Of a stretch of DNA of 64,000 bases, positions 10,509-22,700 are shown in pieces. The first letter of the stretch is position 1. Each line of letters starts with the position of its first letter. Source of the DNA: Chondrus crispus (Eukaryota; Rhodophyta; Florideophyceae; Gigartinales; Gigartinaceae). The stretch lies in the NCBI RefSeq assembly GCF_000350225.1, contig NW_005179272.1, positions 17,605-81,604 on the forward strand, in the 5' to 3' direction. A model generated the notes under the pieces. That model was not told the DNA's origin. It was given only the letters and a program-made list of their open reading frames with translations, and searched no databases. The position numbers and the translations under genes are program-made.

Positions 10509-13500
10509 TCACATGCTTTGGGCAGCTTTGCACTCGGAAAGCCCAACCATGCCCACGAACTTTTCAAACAGCACGCGACCAAGTGGTTTGGTCAGCATAT
10601 CGGCTGGCATTTCTGTTGTCGGACAATGGTACAATGTGACCAGTTTTCGCTGCACCGCATCTCGAACAAAATGATACGTAATATCAATGTGCTTGTTGCG
10701 ACGATTTGTAGATTCGTTCTGAGCAAACGCAATCGTACCAGCGTTGTCACATCCAACGCGAATTGTTGGATCCGAATTCGCACCAAGTACATCGGCATGG
10801 AAGCGTCGAAGCCACGCAGCCTCTTTGCATGCTTCACTGAGTGCGATGTATTCTGCCTCACAAGTAGACTTTGCAACTACTGTTTGTTTCCGGGAAGCCC
10901 AACTGATAGGCCCATCACAAAGCTTGAACACGTACCCACTCGTTGATTTTCGTGATTCAAGGCATCCACCCCAATCTGCGTCGCTATACCCATGAAGTTC
11001 CGTACCAAGATCATCTTTACCAAACACTATTCCAAGATGCTGGGACCCACGCAAGTATCTCAAAACACGTTTCACACCTGACCAGTGCGACTCGTGAGGG
11101 TCGGCACAGTGTTGAGATAACTTTCCAATGGCATACGCAATATCGGGGCGGGTCCCGACCATTAGGAACATTGGACATCCAATGGCCTGACGATATGGTT
11201 CAAAGCATGGGTTGTCATCACGGCCACTTGCATTGTGACATGTCGAGACTGTTCCATCGGAGTAACGCAAGGATTACATGCCGACATTTTGAACCGTTTC
11301 AGTACTGCTTGGGCATACTTCGACTGCGTGACGGTCAGGACGTGTTTAGAACGTATACGGTCGATCTCTAGACCAATACAAGTCTTCGCTTCGCCAAGGT
11401 CTTTCATATCGACTCGCTTGTTGAGTTCATTTTTCATCCATAATATGGCCTCCAAGTCACTTTCAGCTAGCAGCAGATCGTCCACGTACAACGCGATAAT
11501 CATGATGACATTGCCTTGACGTCGAATGTAAAGACATGGGTCGCTGCGTGTAGTGTTGAAACCAAGTTCAGTGATCAGAAACTCATCGATCTTACTATGC
11601 CATTGGCGATGGGCTTGCTTAAGACCATAGATTGCTTTCAAAAGTTTACACACCGAATCAGGTTTGACTTTGTCGATGCATCCTTCAGGTTGCTCCATGT
11701 AGATTTCTTCGTGAAGGTCACCGTTGAGGAAGGCAGTCACCACGTCCATCTGATGCAGCTCAAGGTCAAAGTGCGCAACCAGTGCCAGCAGCAGACGGAT
11801 AGTTGTGAACTTGATGACAGGGGCGAAAGTTTCAGTGTAATCGATGCCTTCTATTTGTTGAAAACCTCGTGCCACAAGACGTCCCTTTGCAGTTTCAACA
11901 AATTTTCCGGACTCGTCAGGAAGTTGCTTCACTCCGAAAACCCACCTGGACGTCAGGACGTTCGATGCTTGAGATCTTGGAACAAGTGTCCATGTTTTGT
12001 TTTTGTGTTGTGAAGCAAGTTCTTTGTCAATGCCCTTCTACTAGAAGCGAGCTTTTGGAGAATCCATAGCTTGCTTGTACGAGTTTGGGATTTCCGTTAT
12101 CACATGGGCGTGGCTAAGGAGTCCAGCAGTCACCAAAGCTGCTGCCCACCACGCCCCAGGCGTTTTGCGAACGCGAGTGGACCGACGGAGATTAGTTGGC
12201 GGATCAATCGTTTCTTCCTCAACTACGTGTTGCTCAACTGTTTCGGTGGTTTCGCTCTCCTCTGCAGTTGGGGAGGAGTTGGAGGATTCATCAGAGTCTT
12301 GTTGTTCATCCGGCGATGATGCTTCTGATGCCACTGCATCATTTTCTGCAACTTCCTCATCGATGTTCAAGTTGATTGTGTCATCATCAGTTGTAGCCTC
12401 CTCGTTTGTATCCATCGGTTCACCCGATTTGCCTCCCGTGGACTCGTCAAAAGTAACATCTCTGGATACGATCACTTTGTGCAAATCACCATCCCACAAC
12501 TTGTAAGCTTTCGTATTTTCAGCATACCCCAGAAACATTGCCTCCTTGGCACGGGCGTCAAGTTTCTGGATGTTGTGTTTTGGTAATGTATACCAACAGT
12601 TTGAACCGAAAACACGCAAATGACCAACATTTGGCACAGATTTCATCCATAAGTGGTATGGGGTCATCTTGGGGGGAATGGCACGTGACGTGACTCGATT
12701 TCGAACGTACACTGCATTGGCAAGTGCTTCTGCCCAGAACCCCATTGTAACTTTCTTGTGCGCTAGCATGGAGCGCACCAAGTTTACCAAAGTTCTGTTC
12801 AGTCGTTCGGCGACGCCATTTTGCTCCGGTGTGTACGCGGTCGTCATCTGATGCTGAGTACCATTTGCAATCAGAAATGACTTAAACTCCGTGGACAGAT
12901 ACTCACCACCTCGATCGGTGCGAAGCACTTTGATCTTGCGACCAGTGTGAGTCTGAGCAAGTTGTGCAAACATTTTGTATCGTTCAAATGCTTCTGATTT
13001 ATGGTGCATAGGGTACACTACTGACCAGTTTGAGTGATCATCTATGAAGGTAATGAAGTACTTGGCACCACCAATGGACTGCACCTCTAAGGGGCCACAC
13101 ACATCAGAGTGAACTAAGTCTAGACAGAAGTATGCCCGCCTCGAGGACCGCTCTTTTGGGATCACAGATCGAGTGGCTTTGCCGTAGACGCACGCAGAAC
13201 ATTTTTCAGAGATGCAATCATTGTCAGTATTGTTGATTTTGTTAGCCTCATTACCAAGTAGTTTGACTCCACTTACCACATTGTCACGAATCATCGAAGC
13301 AATACCTTGAGAATGCACATGTGCAAAGCGCTCATGCCACGTTTGCAGGGTGGCAGCATGTGCAGATCCGATGTCACTGACGATGTCGAGAACGTAAAGT
13401 TCTCCAACCAATGTCGCAGTCGCCACTACAGTTGAGCCTCGTCTGATCATGCATTTTCCATTTTCGAACCCAACTTTTAGTCCAAGTTCAGTCATTCGAC

Positions 13501-13828
13501 TGACAGAGAGCAGAGAGAACGCAAAGTCCGGAACGTGCAATACATCCGTCAACTTGCACGGTTCGATGCGGCCATTCACATTTAACTTCAAGTGAACGTC
13601 ACCACGGCCGGCAACCTTTGCACTAGCCTTGGTTCCCATCTGAACAGAGGCGGATTCAAGTGGCTCATACGTCGCAAACAAAGATCGGTCATATGTAATA
13701 TGAGCTGTACAAGCTGAATCTACGAGCCACGAAGGCGACATCTCCAGATTGTTCGTGTGCGAAGCTTTCGACATCAGACATGTGAAGTCGACGCTGTTTA
13801 CAACCATGTCGGGATCAGGTTTCTGTGT
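10509..13828 (-). pseudogene. E3 pol part (protease to RNase H), nonsense and frameshift
   Basis: Read from 13828 down, this continues the gag frame that begins at 29619 and is cut by E4. The protease carries DSACTAH in place of the DSG seen in family A. Integrase residues are present. At 12046-12041 a Trp-Gln pair (TGG CAG in E5 and E7) is replaced by two TAG stops, ending the frame before RT. RT follows with YVDD. The B-wide frameshift lies at about 11160-11275. RNase H ends at 10509. With E4 inside gag as well, the copy is dead. Confidence 0.92.
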
Positions 13829-13833
13829 GACAA
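13829..13833. repeat. Target-site duplication of E4, left copy
   Basis: gacaa directly before the E4 5' LTR. The right copy is at 28831-28835. Joining the two sides of E4 would restore the family B gag sequence seen uninterrupted in E10, E6 and E7. Confidence 0.93.
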
Positions 13834-13888
13834 TGTTGTAATTCTACGACCACATGCTGATATGCATGACAAACGACGACAGGTATGA

Positions 13889-14195
13889 CACGTGTAAAAG
13901 CAAAAACACTCTGCGTGACGAGTTGAGCAAGTTTGATTTTCAACGTGTACACGTGTGATTTTTGTACACGGTTGCACTCTACAGTACTTCAGGAGCACGT
14001 TTGGTTTTCAACCTGTACACGTGTGAAACATGTACACGGTTGCGGTGTACAGTACAATCTGAGCATGTTTCATTTTCTCCGCCCGACACGTGTATGACCT
14101 GGACACATGTCCTCATTACACTGTCGGACGCGTACAGTACACCTGCAGTCTTACAGACAAAGTATAGAACCTTGGTGGCGGGTGCCTGGCACGTG
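13889..14195 (+). promoter_or_regulatory. Cluster of five CACGTG palindromes in LTR-A U3
   Basis: cacgtg occurs at 13889, 13950, 14018, 14087 and 14190. The same core recurs in LTR-B and LTR-C, whose other sequence differs. CACGTG is the E-box/G-box core bound by bHLH and bZIP factors in many eukaryotes. A role as enhancer here is inference. Confidence 0.5.
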
Positions 14196-14663
14196 CCAAA
14201 GGTTTACAGCGTCCATGGAGTGCAGCACGGGTACAGCAGGACACAAAGATACCGTTGCGCGAGTTTTCAATTCGTAAGGCAAAATGTGCACTGTTGTAAT
14301 TGACATTGGACAGGACCTCACGAGAGATTCAGATTCATAAGGCAACGTGTGGGCTGTAAACAGTCCTTCCAGGATTGATTTGAATTCGTAAGGCAACGTG
14401 TGAGCTGTAAACGTGCCTTACGAATTTGTGCCACGCTGGATTTGGAATAGTAAGGGAATTTGTGCTTTGCTGTGCTTTGTTGTACTGCCTTACTAATTTC
14501 TCCGTCATGACAGTGGTAATTCGTAAGGCGGTTTTCTGTTCTGTTTGTTGGGCCATCGCCAGTTTGGCTGAGTAGCAAGACGGGCACATGTGTTAGAGCC
14601 AATACATTTGTAGTATGTGTGTCGTAGTGTTTGGTAGTAGAGTTCTAGAAGATTGCAGAAGTG

Positions 14664-14670
14664 TATAAGT
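14664..14670 (+). promoter_or_regulatory. TATA-like element of LTR-A
   Basis: tataagt, followed about 30 bp later by the likely transcript start region (ggcgactcgaagtaaatcgg). The LTR ends about 100 bp downstream, which fits a short R-U5. Confidence 0.55.
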
Positions 14671-14772
14671 AGTGCCAGAAGTTGGCGACTCGAAGTAAAT
14701 CGGTACCCAATCCTTCAACTTCACCCCATCAACCGTCCTTCGATTTCCCTTTGCCCCGCTGACCTTCCAGTA

Positions 14773-14786
14773 GGTTATGGGCCCAG
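14773..14786 (+). promoter_or_regulatory. E4 primer-binding site
   Basis: ggttatgggcccag directly after the LTR, complementary to the anticodon arm of initiator tRNA-Met. Confidence 0.92.
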
Positions 14787-15903
14787 TTCAACGTTATTGT
14801 TCCGCTGTGTGAGTGCTCGTTCTCAGTTTCTGCTGCCGTGTTCGTGTTTGTTTCTGCTGTCGTTCTCGTTTTGGTCTCCGCTGTCGTTCTCGTTTTGGTT
14901 TCTGCTGTCGTTTCCGCCGCCGTTTTCATCGTCGCCGTCGTTTGTTTTGTTCTATCGCCGTCTACTTGCTGTCGTTATCATCTTGGTCGTTCGTCTCCGT
15001 CTACCTGCTGTCGTTTCAACTTGGTGGATCTTCTTCGTGTCTGTTGCAGCTTGGTCTTGGCAATCGTTGTGTGAGCTGTGGGTGTAGTCCCTAGTCGCCA
15101 ACGTACCATATCAATCCAAGAAGACTGCCCTTCGATCACGCCGGTGATCGTCGTAGCTGCCGATACCCTCGCTCTTGGTGAAAGGCTTGTGCCATTGGAA
15201 ATCTGACTTGAGCGAGGGTCCGACCAAGAATCGTCGAGAGACGAAACACTGATCCTCGGGGAGGATCACAGTGTACAGTGTACTGGTCTAGTCGATCCGC
15301 ACTCTGCCTTCGGGAGGTGTGTCGGCGGTGTGGGTAACGCTCTCGGTATTAGCCCTATAGGTACGACTTCGGTCCCCTGGGTGAAGAGAATACGTGCCTA
15401 AACACTGAACCTCTCACTATACGTGTATAAGGTCGCGTACCTTGATTAAGTTCGCACGGAAGAGGGTGACCGTAGGCGTGATTGTGAACAAATCACACGA
15501 GTACGACGAAGGCAGTTTCATTCTTGTGTTGTGGAAAACCTCATTGGGGTAGTACCGTATCAAGTTTGGACAAGCCGATTTCGGTTGCAGGGACCGTTCG
15601 CGGTAGTGACTAAAAGTCCTGGTTCGTCTACAGGCAAAGTGTTGTGCTTACTCGTGGCACGTTTGATTTAGTTCACAGTCGAAAGACCCGCACTGGCCGA
15701 CATACAGGGGTAGCGCCCTAAGGCATTTTTAAGAAAAATACGCTTGTTCCACTCCGCCGGGAACAAGCACCAAGAACGTTTCCGAGTAATCGCTACAAAC
15801 TTCTTATACGGGTGGGCTTGCCATTGTGTTGACTATCGGTTAACGGCTTGGGATCCCGGAACAGAAGACCTTGTATACTCGAAGGATACATCCATTCGGC
15901 GAA
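14787..15903 (+). other. E4 5' leader
   Basis: Starts with about 300 bp of low-complexity pyrimidine-rich sequence (ctgctgtcgttctcgttttgg-like units). A structured part and then the 50-nt block shared with family B (15808-15857) follow, 46 bp before the gag ATG. Several frames are open through the low-complexity part, which is a composition effect. No convincing upstream gene like that of family B is seen. Confidence 0.7.
15133..15268 (+). promoter_or_regulatory. Three perfect hairpins in the family A leader
   Basis: Hairpin 1 is at 15133-15150 (7-bp stem, loop gccg). Hairpin 2 pairs 15165-15174 with 15210-15219 (10-bp stem, 35-nt loop). Hairpin 3 is at 15250-15268 (8-bp stem, loop ggg). Hairpins 2 and 3 recur in E1, and all three in E11 and E12. 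A packaging or dimerisation role is inference. Confidence 0.6.
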
Positions 15904-18440
15904 ATGGATGACCAAAGCTCTGGATCGGTCAGAATCGAGAAGCTGACCGCATCTAACTTTTACATCTGGAAGCAGAAAATCCAGCTACTGCTTGCTCTCC
16001 GAGATGTCGATCAATACGTTTTTGATGATATCCCGGAGAATGCGACGTCAGATGACCGGAGAAAATGGATCCGTGGTGACGCAAAAGCAAAGGCAGTCAT
16101 CGGACTCACGCTTTCTGATGACTACTTGCAACATGTGCGAGGGTGTAGCAGTGCGAAAGAGACATGGGAAGCAATTCTGAATGTGTTTGAGCGTCATACT
16201 TTGCTCAACAAACTTGCCGCCCGTCGCGACTTTTACACTGTATCCATGCTCCCGTCCGAGAAAGTGCTCGTGTTCATCAATCGTGTGAAGCAACTTGCTG
16301 CCAGATTGCAGTCAATAAGTGTTGAGATTGACGATAAAGAAATTGCAATGGCTGTGTTGAATGGCTTGCCTCCACGATTCGATAACTTGATTGTTGCTCT
16401 TGACGCACTTGGCAATGAAGATAAAGTGTTTGGACTCGAGTTTGTGAAGAGTCGTCTGCTGCAAGAAGAGCAACGAGAAAGCATGAAGACTGCATCTGCT
16501 TCATCACCACATGCACCTGCACTTGTCAATCGTATGCCTATTCGACGCGATATGAAATGTACGAATTGCAATAGACATGGGCATACTGCAGCGCGTTGCT
16601 GGGGCAAGGACGTGAATGGGCGCCGACCTGCACCGCCAGATGGGTTTCGGTCACGCAACACTGGCTTAAAGCCAAGTGCATTCGTTTCTCGAGATGACAA
16701 TTCTACTGCTGCCTTTGCGGAGAGTGACTTTACTTGCTTGCTTTCGACTTCCACTCCAGAAAAGAGGGCTGCAAACGAAAGGTCATGGCTTGTCGATTCC
16801 GGTTGCAGCGCTCACATTACGTTTGATCGCTCTTTGTTCGTTACGTATGAACAGATGCAATCTGGATCAGTCGAGATGGGCACGAAGGCTAGAGCTAATG
16901 TCGCTGGGCGCGGCGAGGTCGAATTCATGTTGAACGTCAACGGTAGTCCCCATCCTTGCAAATTGTCAAACGTTTTGCATGTCCCTGATTTCGGATATTC
17001 GCTACTGTCTGTTAGCCAAATGGTTTCGAAGGGTTTGCAAGTGTCATTTGAAAATGAGAAATGCTGCGTTACTGCAGGACCAACTGTAGTTGCCACAGCG
17101 AGTCTAGTTGGGGATTTGTACATACTTGACGTCATGAATGAAACCTTTTCTGCTCACGTAGTTACCCTGCAGACGCTACATGAACGCATGGCCCATGTTA
17201 ATGTACGAGGCATCGCATCAATGATTCACAATAATGTGGTAAGTGGCATCAACGTTCGTCAAAGCGATGTCATCAGTGCAATGAATCCGAAGTCTGACAA
17301 TCACTCTCCCATTTGTCCTGCGTGTGTGTTTGGCAAAGCAACGCGATCAGTAATCCCAAAACAGCGATCATCGTCTCGATCACAGAACTGTCTTGACTTG
17401 GTACATTCTGACGTTTGCGGTCCGCTCGAAGTACAGTCCATTGGTGGTTCGAGATACTTCATTACATTTGTAGATGATCACTCGAACTGGGTAGTTGTGT
17501 ACACGATGAGAAATAAATCTGAGGCGTTCGCAAAATACAAGTTGTATGAAAAGTTGGCTCAAACCCACACTGGTCGCAAAGTAAAGGTGCTTCGCACTGA
17601 TCGAGGGGGAGAGTACTTGTCGACGGAATTCAAGTCGCATTTAGATTTAAACGGTACGCAGCACCAACTCACAACGGCGTACACCCCTGAACAAAACGGT
17701 GTTGCTGAACGTTTAAATCGAACTTTGATTGATCTTGTCCGCTCAATGCTTTCTCATAAACAGGTCAGTAAGCGATTCTGGGCCGAGGCTCTTGCCACTT
17801 CGGTATATGTACGTAATCGAGTTACTTCACGCGCTTTGCCCGTTAATACAACTCCGCACCACATTTGGATGAATTCTACTCCAAATGTTGGCCATTTGCG
17901 AGTATTTGGGTCAAAGTGTTGGTATACATTACCAAAATTAGAGCTCCGTAAGCTGGACTTGCGAGCGCGTGAAGCGATTTTTCTTGGGTACTCGCAATGC
18001 AGTAAGGCATACAAACTTTGGGACGGAGAGTTGAATAAAATTGTTGTGTCACGGGATGTCAAGTTTGATGAATCGACATGTGGTATGCATGACATTCCTG
18101 CACACGAAAGTGATTCAATCAACTCTGATGTTGACGTTGTACTGCTCGATGGCGACAATGGGAATACAGCTGATACCCCAAATACGGATGAGGTCGGTTC
18201 TGAAGAGGATGAAGTTTCGGAGGAGGTTCTTGAAAACGATGTTGCTCATTCTGTAAGTGAGAATGATGAAGATGAAGATGATGTACCAACTGCCGTCGAA
18301 ACTCCGAATGTCACTCCTCCAACTCCGACTCCAGCTGTGCGAAGATCGTCTCGAGTCAGCAGACCTCCCGGATCATGGTGGAGGAGCAACTTTGCAGCTG
18401 CTCTTCTTTCACATGCGCATGTCGCTATTGAAGGTCCCAA
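15904..18440 (+). CDS. E4 gag-pol, 5' part (gag, protease, integrase)
   Basis: Starts at ATG 15904 (cgaaATGG context). The next in-frame codons upstream give no ATG. Gag spans about residues 1-200, the zinc knuckle CTNCNRHGHTAARC lies near 217, and protease motif VDSGCSAHIT near 297. The pre-integrase His/Cys pair follows. The integrase catalytic residues are in HSDVCGP, TDRGGEY and EQNGVAERLN, and then come an acidic linker and the basic RRSSRVSRPPGSWW segment. The frame is uninterrupted until E5 enters at 18441. It continues at 26308 without loss of frame if the cccaa duplication and E5 are discounted. Intact apart from the insertion. Confidence 0.95.
18436..18440. repeat. Target-site duplication of E5, left copy
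   Basis: cccaa, repeated at 26303-26307 on the other side of E5. Confidence 0.92.
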
Positions 18441-19703
18441 TAATGGTAGGTTCGGAGGGGCAAGGGAAAGAAGGAAGGCAGGTTGATGTGTGTGAGTGAA
18501 GGAGTTGGTGCCGAGGTTTACTTTGAAGCCGTTTTCCTGCTATACTTATACACTTCGAGTTCTACACTATCGCTCTACTCCGACTCCCAGTAAACCATAC
18601 TCTACTATGCGCGACCAAGCGCGGTCCTCTTGTGGCCCGACCATACTGTTCGATTTCCACCTTACGAATCGATTCGTAACTATTAGCTCACAACTATTTC
18701 TACACATTCCAAATGACTGTAAACCATGGCCCTATGCATGCAACTGTTTCACACCTTACTAATCTGCATCCAGTCATGCCAGACTTCATTGTTGTGCAAC
18801 GAACAACTTGGCCCTTGTCTATTTCCAACAACGCAAACGTCTTTCATATCACAATCGCCATACGTATCCTTGTTTCTCACCTTACTAATTTCGCCAAGCA
18901 CTGTCAGATAATTATGGCAAGTTATAACAATGTGCATCCAGACTTTCTACACAACTCACATGAGAATACATGTAAATCACACGAGTACTGTCATGAACTT
19001 GCATCCAACGGCGCACCATGACGAGAGCACAGTGCAACGGCGCGTGCTCACGCAAGACTCGCATACAGCGTGACGCGTACACAGAATAATCGCACAACTG
19101 TATTCCTCTCGCGACAAGTACTTGTTGTACTTTTGATTCACATGTACTGTACTCGGACACGCGCAGGATCGCAAACAGTCTGACACTGTAAAACTGTAAA
19201 CCCTCATGTGCATACACCTGGATGCGTGTACATGTGTACGTACACGAATCCACCTGGCGACGTGTACATGTGTACACGGCATACATGTGTCCTGCCCGGG
19301 GGCCCATGCAATTACCCATTACAACCATGGCAAACCACTTGAAACCCCCAAAACAACGTAATTATGGCATATACAGGCCATTTAAAGTACATCACAAGGC
19401 CAATGACGCACACGTGGACAACGGTCGACCAATAGATTTGCAGCATTAGACCTGAGGACCAATAGAATTGCAGTATTTCCTGTGTAGTCTATAGTGCTAC
19501 GGGCCAAGGTTCCACTTGGCAAAACTATGCAAATTTGCATGACCCTCCGAGAGGCCACTTTCGTCCCCGGAACCCCAAAATCTGGGAGTTTACACGTGTC
19601 ATGTCGTGATATGGGTAAGAGCGCCCGGACCGTGCAGTCATGTACACGTGTCACTCGATTTTGACCTTTTCAGATAACAGCATGTGGTCGCACATTTTCA
19701 ATA
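18441..19703 (-). repeat. LTR-B, 3' LTR of E5 (1263 bp)
   Basis: Standard LTR-B. Its termini (tattg...catta on the minus strand) are fixed by the cccaa duplication, giving non-canonical TA...TA ends. Confidence 0.94.
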
Positions 19704-19714
19704 CCTCCCCTCGA
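19704..19714 (-). promoter_or_regulatory. E5 polypurine tract
   Basis: A purine run (aatcgaggggagg context) on the minus strand, between the pol stop and the 3' LTR. Confidence 0.8.
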
Positions 19715-22700
19715 TTACATGCTTTGGGCAGCTTTGCACTCGGAAAGCCCAACCATGCCCACGAACTTTTCAAACAGCACGCGACCAAGTGGTTTGGTCA
19801 GCATATCGGCTGGCATTTCTGTTGTCGGACAATGGTACAATGTGACCAGTTTTCGCTGCACCGCATCTCGAACAAAATGATACGTAATATCAATGTGCTT
19901 GTTGCGACGATTTGTAGATTCGTTCTGAGCAAACGCAATCGTACCAGCGTTGTCACATCCAACGCGAATTGTTGGATCCGAATTCGCACCAAGTACATCG
20001 GCATGGAAGCGTCGAAGCCACGCAGCCTCTTTGCATGCTTCACTGAGTGCGATGTATTCTGCCTCACAAGTAGACTTTGCAACTACTGTTTGTTTCCGGG
20101 AAGCCCAACTGATAGGCCCATCACAAAGCTTGAACACGTACCCACTCGTTGATTTTCGTGATTCAAGGCATCCACCCCAATCTGCGTCGCTATACCCATG
20201 AAGTTCCGTACCAAGATCATCTTTACCAAACACTATTCCAAGATGCTGGGACCCACGCAAGTATCTCAAAACACGTTTCACACCTGTCCAATGCGAATCG
20301 TGAGGGTCGGCACAGTGTTGAGATAACTTTCCAATGGCATACGCAATATCGGGGCGGGTCCCGACCATTAGGAACATTGGACATCCAATGGCCTGACGAT
20401 ATGGTTCAAAGCATGGGTTGTCATCACGGCCACTTGCATTGTGACATGTCGAGACTGTTCCATCGGAGTAACGCAAGGATTGCATGCCGACATTTTGAAC
20501 CGTTTCAGTACTGCTTGGGCATACTTCGACTGCGTGACGGTCAGGACGTGTTTAGAACGTATACGGTCGATCTCAAGACCAATACAAGTCTTCGCTTCGC
20601 CAAGGTCTTTCATATCGAATCGTTTGTTGAGTTCATTTTTCATCCATAATATGGCCTCCAAGTCACTTCCAGCTAGCAGCAGATCGTCCACGTACAACGC
20701 GATAATCATGATGACATTGCCTTGACGTCGAATGTAAAGACATGGGTCGCTGCGTGTAGTGTTGAAACCAAGTTCAGTGATCAGAAACTCATCGATCTTA
20801 CTATGCCATTGGCGATGGGCTTGCTTAAGACCATAGATTGCTTTCAAAAGTTTACACACCGAATCAGGTTTGACTTTGTCGATGCATCCTTCAGGTTGCT
20901 CCATGTAGATTTCTTCGTGAAGGTCACCGTTGAGGAAGGCAGTCACCACGTCCATCTGATGCAGCTCAAGGTCAAAGTACGCAACCAGTGCCAGCAGCAG
21001 ACGGATAGTTGTGAACTTGATGACAGGGGCGAAAGTTTCAGTGTAATCGATGCCTTCTATTTGTTGAAAACCTCGTGCCACAAGACGTCTCTTTGCAGTT
21101 TCGACCAATTTTCCGGACTCGTCAGGAAGTTGCTTCACTCCGAAAACCCACCTGGACGTCAGGACGTTTGATGCTTGAGATCTTGGAACAAGTGTCCATG
21201 TTTTGTTTTTGTGTTGTGAAGCAAGTTCTTTGTCGATGCCCTTCTGCCAGAAGCGAGTTTTTGGAGAATCCATAGCTTGCTTGTACGAGTTTGGGATTTC
21301 CGTTATCACATGGGCGTGGCTAAGGAGTCCAGCAGTCACCAAAGCTGCTGCCCACCACGCCCCAGGCGTTTTGCGAACGCGAGTGGACCGACGGAGATTA
21401 GTTGGCGGATCAATCGTTTCTTCCTCAACTACGTGTTGCTCAACTGTTTCGGTGGTTTCGTCCTCCCCGGCAGTTGGGGAGGAGTTGGAGGATTCATCAG
21501 AGTCTTGTTGTTCATCCGGCGATGATGCTTCTGATGCCACTGCATCATTTTCTGCAACTTCCTCATCGATGTTCAAGTTGATTGTGTCATCGTCAGTTGT
21601 AGCCTCCTCGTTTGTATCCATCGGTTCACCAGATTTGCCTCCCGTGGACTCGTCAAAAGTAACATCTCTGGATACGATCACTTTGTGCAAATCACCATCC
21701 CACAACTTGTAAGCTTTCGTATCTTCAGCATACCCTAGAAACATTGCCTCCTTTGCACGGGCGTCAAGTTTCTGGATGTTGTGTTTTGGTAATGTATACC
21801 AACACTTTGAACTGAAAACACGCAAATGACCAACATTTGGCACAGATTTCATCCATAAGTGGTATGGGGTCATCTTGGGGGGAATGGCACGTGACGTGAC
21901 TCGATTTCGAACGTACACTGCATTGGCAAGTGCTTCTGCCCAGAACCCCTTTGTAACTTTCTTGTGCGCTAGCATGGAGCGCACCAAGTTTACTAAAGTT
22001 CTGTTCAGTCGTTCGGCGACGCCATTTTGCTCCGGTGTGTACGCGGTCGTCATTTGATGCTGAGTACCATTTGCAATCAGAAATGACTTAAACTCCGTGG
22101 ACAGATACTCACCACCTCGATCGGTGCGAAGCACTTTGATCTTGCGACCAGTGTGAGTCTGAGCAAGTTGTGCAAACATTTTGTATCGTTCAAATGCTTC
22201 TGATTTATGGTGCATAGGGTACACTACTGACCAGTTTGAGTGATCATCTATGAAGGTAATGAAGTACTTGGCACCACCAATGGACTGCACCTCTAAGGGG
22301 CCACAAACATCAGAGTGAACTAAGTCTAGACAGAAGTATGCCCGCCTCGAGGACCGCTCTTTTGGGATCACAGATCCAGTGGCTTTGCCGTAGACGCACG
22401 CAGAACATTTTTCAGAGATGCAATCATTGTCAGTATTGTTAATTTTGTTAGCCTCATTACCAAGTAGTTTGACTCCACTTACCACATTGTCACGAATCAT
22501 CGAAGCAATACCTTGAGAATGCACATGTGCAAAGCGCTCATGCCACGTTTGCAGGGTGGCAGCATGTGCAGATCCGATGTCACTGACGATGTCGAGAACG
22601 TAAAGTTCTCCAACCAATGTCGCAGTCGCCACTACAGTTGAGCCTCGTCTGATCATGCATTTTCCATTTTCGAACCCAACTTTTAGTCCAAGTTCAGTCA

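Larger units (their letters stand above)
13834..14772 (+). repeat. LTR-A, 5' LTR of E4 (939 bp)
   Basis: Begins tgttgtaattctacgacc and ends gctgaccttccagta. The TG...TA termini are fixed by the gacaa duplication. It holds five cacgtg palindromes in its first 360 bp, a series of aattcgtaaggc-like motifs in both orientations (about 14270-14530), and a tataagt element near 14664. Confidence 0.95.

Noticed and set aside
20368-20485. Programmed -1 frameshift as the main explanation
   Set aside because: No canonical slippery heptamer or obvious downstream pseudoknot is seen, and the related family A is unshifted. Kept only as an alternative.
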